From NCBI RefSeq assembly GCF_024609325.1, contig NZ_JANHMQ010000003.1, positions 206,928 to 270,927 of the forward strand: a stretch of DNA of 64,000 bases. The letters are read 5' to 3'. The stretch comes from Geothrix fuzhouensis (lineage in GTDB: Bacteria > Acidobacteriota > Holophagae > Holophagales > Holophagaceae). This document shows, in pieces, positions 59,298 to 64,000 of this stretch. The notes below the pieces were generated by a model. That model ran no database searches. It saw only the letters and a program-made list of their open reading frames with translations, and had not been told where the DNA came from. Numbering within the stretch: the stretch's first letter is position 1; every line of letters begins with the position of its first letter. The translations under genes were made by a program, and so were the position numbers.

Positions 59298-60323
59298 ATG
59301 TCCCAGCCGACCTGCCGACAACCCGCCGAGTGGGATCGCCACAGCGCCTGCTGGCTGGCCTGGCCCAGCCACGGCCACCTCTGGCGGGAGCACCTGGCCG
59401 CGGCCCAGGCGGAATGGGCGGACCTCTGCCGCGCCATCGCCGAGGAGGGCGGCGAGTCGCTGGACATCCTGGTGCAGGACGCGACCGCCGAAGCGGGGGC
59501 CCGCGCCGCCCTGGCCCCCGTGCTCGGCCAAGTGCGCTTCCACCTGGTGCCCGTGGGGGACATCTGGCTGCGGGACACGGCGCCGATCTTTGTGAAGACG
59601 GCTGCCGGTGCCCTGCGGGCGGCCTGCTTCGGGTTCAATGGCTGGGGCCGGAAGTACCTGTTGCCCGACGACGATCGCGTGGCGGGTCGGGTGGCGGCCC
59701 TCAGCGGTGTTCCCCGGACCGACCATGCCTGGATTCTCGAAGGCGGGTCCGTGGACGTGGATGGTGAAGGCACGATCCTCACCACGCGCCAGTGCCTGCT
59801 GAACCCCAACCGCAATCCGGGCCTGGACCAGGGCGAGATCGAGGCGGCCCTGTGTGACGGCCTAGGGGCCGAAAGGGTGCTCTGGCTGGACGAGGGCCTC
59901 CTCAACGACCACACGGATGGCCACATCGACACCCTGGCGCGGTTCGTGGCACCAGGCGTGGTGGTCTGCATGGAGGCCCGCGACCCCGCCGATCCCAACG
60001 CTGCCACCTTGGACCGCCTGGCCGCGGATCTGGCGGGCTTTACCGATGCCAAGGGCCGGCGGCTCCAGGTGCTGCGCATCCCCTCGCCGGGCGTGGTGCG
60101 CGACGAAGACGGCGAGCTGATGCCCGCCAGCTTCGTGAACTTCTACATCGGCAACCGTAGCGTGGTGGTGCCCACCTACGGCACGGCCTACGATGAGGAG
60201 GCCGTGGCGGCCCTGACGCCGCTCTTCCCGGACCATCGCGTCATCGGCCGGTCCGCCCGCGCCATCCTCAGCGGGGGCGGCGCCTTCCACTGCATCACCC
60301 AGCAGCAGCCGGAGGTACCATGA
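59298..60323 (+). CDS. aguA: Agmatine deiminase
   Basis: AguA hydrolyses agmatine to N-carbamoylputrescine and ammonia, the first step of putrescine formation from arginine via agmatine. The 341-aa product has family motifs WLAWPSHGHLW, VGDIWLRDTAPIFV, FGFNGWGRKY, WILEGGSVDVDGEGTILTT, NDHTDGHIDTLARF and the catalytic Cys in GGGAFHCITQQ. Its stop overlaps the aguB ATG by four bases. Confidence 0.96.
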   Translation: MSQPTCRQPAEWDRHSACWLAWPSHGHLWREHLAAAQAEWADLCRAIAEEGGESLDILVQDATAEAGARAALAPVLGQVRFHLVPVGDIWLRDTAPIFVKTAAGALRAACFGFNGWGRKYLLPDDDRVAGRVAALSGVPRTDHAWILEGGSVDVDGEGTILTTRQCLLNPNRNPGLDQGEIEAALCDGLGAERVLWLDEGLLNDHTDGHIDTLARFVAPGVVVCMEARDPADPNAATLDRLAADLAGFTDAKGRRLQVLRIPSPGVVRDEDGELMPASFVNFYIGNRSVVVPTYGTAYDEEAVAALTPLFPDHRVIGRSARAILSGGGAFHCITQQQPEVP

Positions 60324-61189
60324 GCGAATCCAGGAGCCAGCCGACCAGCCCCGTTCGCGTCGCCGCACTCCAGTGCGCCTTCACGGACAGCCTCGAACAG
60401 AACGTCGCGCAGGTGGAGGCCCTTGTCCGCGAGGCCGCGGCCACGGGGGCCCAGGTGATCCTGCCTTCCGAGCTGTTCGAGGGCCCCTATTTCTGCCGCG
60501 AGGAGAAGGACGCCTTCTTCGACTGGGCGAAGCCTGTCGCAGGCCACCCGACCCTCGCCCGGTTCCAGGCCTTGGCCAAGGAATTGGGCGTCGTGATCCC
60601 CGTCTCCTTCTTCGAGCGGGACGGTCACGCCTTCTACAACAGCTTGGCCATGATGGATGCCGATGGTTCCATGCTGGGCATCTACCGCAAGAGCCACATC
60701 CCGGATGGCCCTGGCTATGAGGAGAAGTTCTACTTCCGGCCCGGCAACACGGGCTTCAAGGTGTGGCCCACCCGCTTCGGCAAGCTGGGCGTGGGCATCT
60801 GCTGGGACCAGTGGTACCCCGAATGCGCCCGGGCCATGATGCTGCTGGGCGCAGAGATCCTGCTCTATCCCACCGCCATCGGTACCGAGCCCGAGAACCC
60901 CGAGCTGGATACCAAGGACCTGTGGCAGCGCGCCATGATCGGCCACGCCGTGTCCAACGTGGTGCCTGTGGTGGCCGCCAACCGTATCGGGGTCGAAGGC
61001 GATCAGACTTTCTACGGCCACTCCTTCATCGCGAACCACCGCGGTGACAAGGTGGCAGAGCTGGGTCGCAGCGAATCCGGGGTGATCACAGCGGACCTGG
61101 ATCTCGACGAGATCCGCCGCAACCGCGCCTCCTTCGGCTTCTTCAGGGACCGCCGGCCGGATCTCTACGGCATCATCGCCCAGGTCTGA
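60320..61189 (+). CDS. aguB: N-carbamoylputrescine amidase
   Basis: AguB releases putrescine, CO2 and ammonia from N-carbamoylputrescine. The 289-aa nitrilase-superfamily enzyme has the Glu-Lys-Cys triad in ILPSELFEGPYFCRE, YRKSHIPDGPGYEEKFYF and VGICWDQWYPECAR, and the polyamine-branch loop TAIGTEPENPELDTKDLW. It completes the putrescine route with aguA. Speculatively the arginine decarboxylase lies elsewhere. Confidence 0.96.
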   Translation: MSESRSQPTSPVRVAALQCAFTDSLEQNVAQVEALVREAAATGAQVILPSELFEGPYFCREEKDAFFDWAKPVAGHPTLARFQALAKELGVVIPVSFFERDGHAFYNSLAMMDADGSMLGIYRKSHIPDGPGYEEKFYFRPGNTGFKVWPTRFGKLGVGICWDQWYPECARAMMLLGAEILLYPTAIGTEPENPELDTKDLWQRAMIGHAVSNVVPVVAANRIGVEGDQTFYGHSFIANHRGDKVAELGRSESGVITADLDLDEIRRNRASFGFFRDRRPDLYGIIAQV

Positions 61190-61206
61190 ATCGGACGCCT
61201 GGGAGG

Positions 61207-62145
61207 TCAGTCTTCGCCAAGGATCCCGGCCACGGCTGTGTAGGGGTCCAGGGTGCGGTCGGCGATGGCCTGGATGATCGCCTCCACCCGGGCGGGGCCG
61301 GCCTGGGCCCGGGCCCGGCGCAGGGCCGCTTCGGCTAGCAGGGACTCGAAGCGCAGCCGCGCCCGCTCCCGGGCCTTCCGCGCCAGGCCTCCGTGCGCGC
61401 GGAGCCAGACGCCGTGCTCGCGAATCCCGGCCAACAATTCCGCCACGCCGATGCCTTGCTGGGCGATGGTGCGCAGCACCGGCGGGTCCCAGGGCCGCAC
61501 GGCGGACAGGGACTTCATGGCCGTCAGCTCCTGTTCCACCTGATCGGCGCCGTCGCGATCGGCCTTGTTGATCACGAAGAGGTCGGCGACCTCCATGATG
61601 CCGGCCTTGATGGCCTGGATCTCGTCGCCCATGCCCGGCACCAGCACCACGCAGCAGGTCTGGACACAGCTCACCACGTCCACTTCGTCCTGGCCCACGC
61701 CCACGGTCTCCACAAGGATGGTGCCGAAGCCCGCGGCGTCCAGCAGGTCGATGGCATCCTGGGTGGCCCGCGCCAGGCCGCCCAGGGCCCCACGCGTGGC
61801 CATGCTGCGGATGAAGACGCCCGGGTCCGCCGCGATGCGCTGCATGCGGATGCGGTCGCCCAGGATGGCGCCGCCACTGAAGGGCGAGGTGGGATCCACG
61901 GCGAGGATGCCCACCTTCTGGCCTTCGGCGCGCAGGGTCCGGGCCAGCTGGTCCGTGAGGGTGCTCTTGCCGGCTCCTGGAGGACCTGTGATGCCGATCA
62001 CCGATGCCCGGCCCAGATGCGGCCAGAGCTGGGCCATCAGCTCGCGGGCGCCGGGGTGGCCATTTTCCATCCAGGAAATGGCTCTGCCCAGGGCCCGGGG
62101 TTCGCCGCGGCGCAGGGGCTCCAGGAGATCGGTGGCAGAGGACAT
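61207..62145 (-). CDS. meaB: MeaB/ArgK-family GTPase chaperone
   Basis: The 312-aa G3E-family GTPase has G1 GITGPPGAGKSTLTDQLA, VDPTSPFSGGAILGDRIRM, the conserved IRSMATRGALGGLA and the Base-motif VETVGVGQDEVDV, with G4 NKADRDGADQ. MeaB protects and loads adenosylcobalamin-dependent methylmalonyl-CoA mutase. No mutase gene is in the window. It converges with aguB after 17 bases. Confidence 0.92.
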   Translation of the reverse strand: MSSATDLLEPLRRGEPRALGRAISWMENGHPGARELMAQLWPHLGRASVIGITGPPGAGKSTLTDQLARTLRAEGQKVGILAVDPTSPFSGGAILGDRIRMQRIAADPGVFIRSMATRGALGGLARATQDAIDLLDAAGFGTILVETVGVGQDEVDVVSCVQTCCVVLVPGMGDEIQAIKAGIMEVADLFVINKADRDGADQVEQELTAMKSLSAVRPWDPPVLRTIAQQGIGVAELLAGIREHGVWLRAHGGLARKARERARLRFESLLAEAALRRARAQAGPARVEAIIQAIADRTLDPYTAVAGILGED

Positions 62146-62259
62146 GGGCCCAGGATGCCAGAGTGTGAGCCCCAGGGCGTCTTGGACCGAAACTCGCGGA
62201 TGGGGTCCGCTTACGGTACCCTTGTTCTTTCGGCCCGCGCCGCAGTAGGACCATCAACG

Positions 62260-62676
62260 ATGATCAAAGGGCTGAAACCCTCGAATGACCCCGCTTCCGG
62301 GGATGCGGCACCGGAGGCCAAGGCCGTTGCGGGCCCGGCCAAGGTGCCCGTCCGGCTCACCAAGCGTGCCTCCGTGCCGCCCCCGGACCCCAAGGCCCCC
62401 CGGGAGAAGATTTGCGCCGAGTGTGGTCTGCATTTCAAGGTGGAAACCGGCCAGAAGTTCTACCTTTGCCCCGATTGCTACCGCCGCTCCTTCACGTACA
62501 AGCGGAAGGGGGAAAAGGATGGTGCCCGCGTCCTCTCGCACATCACCTGCGCGGCTTGCGGAGCCCAGGAATACCTGCCCTTCCTCCCGGACGACCCCGC
62601 CAAGGCCCTCTGCCGTGCCTGCTTCGCCAAAGAGCGACCGGAACCCAAGGCCGCTCCACGGCACTCCCGTTCATGA
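62260..62676 (+). CDS. Double zinc-ribbon protein
   Basis: The 138-aa protein has a disordered Ala/Pro/Lys N-terminus (about 1-45) and two CxxC...CxxC modules: CAECGLHFKVETGQKFYLCPDC and then CAACGAQEYLPFLPD with LCRACF. The second module matches the 'CxxC...PF.P....CrxCf' zinc-ribbon found in small proteins of this type, often linked to nucleic-acid binding. It is divergent from meaB. No partner is evident. Confidence 0.72.
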   Translation: MIKGLKPSNDPASGDAAPEAKAVAGPAKVPVRLTKRASVPPPDPKAPREKICAECGLHFKVETGQKFYLCPDCYRRSFTYKRKGEKDGARVLSHITCAACGAQEYLPFLPDDPAKALCRACFAKERPEPKAAPRHSRS

Positions 62677-62689
62677 GTCAGGAGATCTA

Positions 62690-63817
62690 ATGCGTTTCAC
62701 CATGCTGTCTTTGTTGCTCACCGCCTCCCTATTGCCTGCCCAGGGCCCCGCCAAATCTAAAACCAAGCCCACGGCCATCAGGACCGCTCCCAAGCCCGAG
62801 CCCACGTCTGAAGTCGCCCGCCGGGCGTTTCTCCAGATGCTCGACGCCGTGGACGCCGGCTGGTTCGGCCAGCCCTACCAGGGCATCACCTCCGTGGAGA
62901 TGCAGGGCACCCTCGGCGTGGCCCTCAGTGGCGCCGCCGTGAACCAGAAGGTCGATAGCCTCAGCGAGGGGCAGGTGAAGGGCAACAGCCAGGGCGGCCA
63001 GGCCAACCTCCGCCTCAGGGGCACCTACTTCGCCAATGGCGATTTCCGGACGGATCTGGCCGGGGACTTCGGCACCCTGCTCTACACCCGGCGCGGCACC
63101 CGCGGCTTCCTCTACAGCAAGGAGCAGAACGCCTACACCACCCGGGTGGACCTGCCCCCCTCCGATGCCCCCACCACCTACATGGCCTGGTTCCGGCAGA
63201 CCCTCAACGACATCAAGGCCGTCTACATCGATGCCCCCACCTTCAAGGCCAGCCTGGCTGGCGAGGAGACCGCGGGCGGCCGGACCCTCCAGCACCTCGT
63301 CTTCAACGCCCCCACCAAGCCCTGGGACGCCAAGCGGCGGGAGCAGAGCATGGCCCAGAGCCTCGGCTTTTGGAAGCGGGGCCGGCTGGAAGTCACCGTG
63401 GACAAGGCCACCCAGATGCCCCACCACCTGGATTTCCGGAATGACGAGCAGGGCGTCCACACCCGCATGGACTTCTCCTATGGCGCTGGGAACAAGCTGC
63501 AAGCCGTCAACCTCACCAACAGCAGTCGCGGCTTCGAAGGTCCGGGCTGGCTCCGCGTGGGCTACGGCGGCGACGGCCTCATGTCCAACGTGGCTGGCGA
63601 GTTGACCAGCCAGGACAAGAAGATCTCCTTCGCCATGAACTTGGCCTGGTCCAGGACCCACACCCCCAACGAGCTCATCGCCATCCCCCCGGCGGGCGCC
63701 ACCAAGCGCGGTCGCGAGGACATGGAGATCCAGCTCATGGTGGGCCTCGCCTCCCGGATCTTCGACCTCCAGCGCGCCGGCCTCAACCTCCGCAGCGTCG
63801 CCATCGGCGGAAAGTAA
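62690..63817 (+). CDS. Exported protein, LolA/DUF2092-like beta fold
   Basis: The 375-aa protein has a signal peptide (MRFTMLSLLLTASLLPAQ), a Lys/Pro linker, and a beta-rich body (MLDAVDAGWFGQPYQGITSVEMQGTLGVALSG, LRLRGTYFANGDFRTDLAGDFG, LQHLVFNAP, LEVTVDKATQMPHHLDFRND) resembling the LolA-like fold of periplasmic lipid-binding proteins. Family assignment is tentative. Fourteen bases separate it from the zinc-ribbon gene; GGAG precedes the ATG. Confidence 0.65.
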   Translation: MRFTMLSLLLTASLLPAQGPAKSKTKPTAIRTAPKPEPTSEVARRAFLQMLDAVDAGWFGQPYQGITSVEMQGTLGVALSGAAVNQKVDSLSEGQVKGNSQGGQANLRLRGTYFANGDFRTDLAGDFGTLLYTRRGTRGFLYSKEQNAYTTRVDLPPSDAPTTYMAWFRQTLNDIKAVYIDAPTFKASLAGEETAGGRTLQHLVFNAPTKPWDAKRREQSMAQSLGFWKRGRLEVTVDKATQMPHHLDFRNDEQGVHTRMDFSYGAGNKLQAVNLTNSSRGFEGPGWLRVGYGGDGLMSNVAGELTSQDKKISFAMNLAWSRTHTPNELIAIPPAGATKRGREDMEIQLMVGLASRIFDLQRAGLNLRSVAIGGK

Positions 63818-63832
63818 GTAAACTGGTTCCAT

Positions 63833-63909
63833 CGGAGCGTGGCGCAGCCTGGTAGCGCACCTGCTTTGGGAGCAGGGGGTCGAGAGTTCGAATCTCTCCG
63901 CTCCGACCA
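63833..63909 (+). tRNA. tRNA-Pro (anticodon UGG)
   Basis: A complete 77-nt cloverleaf can be drawn. The acceptor CGGAGCG pairs with CGCTCCG and is followed by A and an encoded CCA. The anticodon stem CCTGC/GCAGG encloses the loop TTTGGGA (anticodon TGG, reads CCA and related Pro codons). The T-stem GAGAG/CTCTC holds the TTCGAAT loop. No neighbouring tRNA is seen in the window. Confidence 0.97.
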
Positions 63910-64000
63910 AAGATAGTGGGGGTGGGGGGGGGGGGGCCCCCCCCCCCCCAAAGTTTTTATTAATGGGCTTGGAAAGCACCCAGGCCCCCCCAGGGGGGGC
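63910..64000. other. G/C homopolymer contig-end sequence, no feature
   Basis: After the tRNA the sequence becomes long G and C homopolymers with a short AT-rich gap and another C/G run. This looks like low-quality assembly at a contig end rather than natural sequence. No gene or terminator is assigned. Confidence 0.6.

Overview
The window is one continuous, very GC-rich bacterial chromosome segment of about 64 kb, densely packed with genes and free of rRNA, CRISPR arrays and recognisable insertion sequences. The left edge is next to the replication origin: it carries the 5' end of dnaN, a short AT-richer gap with TGTGGAAA repeats, dnaA, and then rpmH-rnpA-yidC-khpB-mnmE on the other strand. 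Gene content fits a Gram-negative, aerobic or respiratory, high-GC lineage such as Acidobacteriota (Holophagae/Geothrix-like): HspR-type heat-shock control together with outer-membrane proteins, an MglA-type GTPase, VPS10/Asp-box secreted proteins and many M28/S15 peptidases. That assignment is inference; no rRNA is present to confirm it.

Layout. 1-9 kb: origin region, ribosome/RNase P/membrane insertion genes, tRNA modification (mnmE), gatB, a PLP sulfur enzyme and a ThiS-like sulfur carrier. 9-18 kb (minus strand): lipoprotein, ribD, ftsY, a TPR protein, lon, nrdR, OsmC. 18-31 kb: CsgG-like protein, rsmB, an AT-richer RelA/SpoT-domain gene that looks acquired, M28 peptidase, rsmE, TerC, ribF, acetyltransferase, MarC, glutathione peroxidase. 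31-39 kb: PAS histidine kinase, a large Asp-box protein, and the envelope operon uppS-cdsA-dxr-rseP (undecaprenyl diphosphate, CDP-diacylglycerol, isoprenoid precursor, site-2 protease). 39-46 kb: an MglA-GTPase/PAS/kinase/receiver fusion, secreted proteins, an OmpR-type regulator, a polyprenyl-phosphate glycosyltransferase. 46-52 kb: heat-shock cluster dnaK-dnaJ-hspR-sigma factor plus a DnaC-like ATPase. 52-64 kb: RND (MMPL) exporter, MidA-like methyltransferase, a lipoprotein, S15 peptidase, agmatine-to-putrescine genes aguA-aguB, meaB, a zinc-ribbon protein, a secreted protein and tRNA-Pro(UGG). The last ~90 bases are G/C homopolymers that look like a contig end.

The most interesting signals are not genes. 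(1) Three 271-331 bp intergenic elements (16729-17059, 29259-29533, 50032-50302) share a related core whose hairpins show compensatory base changes. Each is closed by a 19-24 bp terminal inverted repeat of different sequence in each copy. In the third copy the terminal stem would bury the Shine-Dalgarno and AUG of hspR. (2) Upstream of uppS the first codons of uppS are tandemly duplicated in 107-bp units, giving a chain of three mini-ORFs, two of them joined by ATGA overlaps, that feeds into uppS. (3) An 803-aa protein fuses an MglA-type GTPase to a sensor kinase and receiver. (4) Two perfect 14-bp parS palindromes lie 3.4 and 11 kb from dnaA, one inside mnmE.
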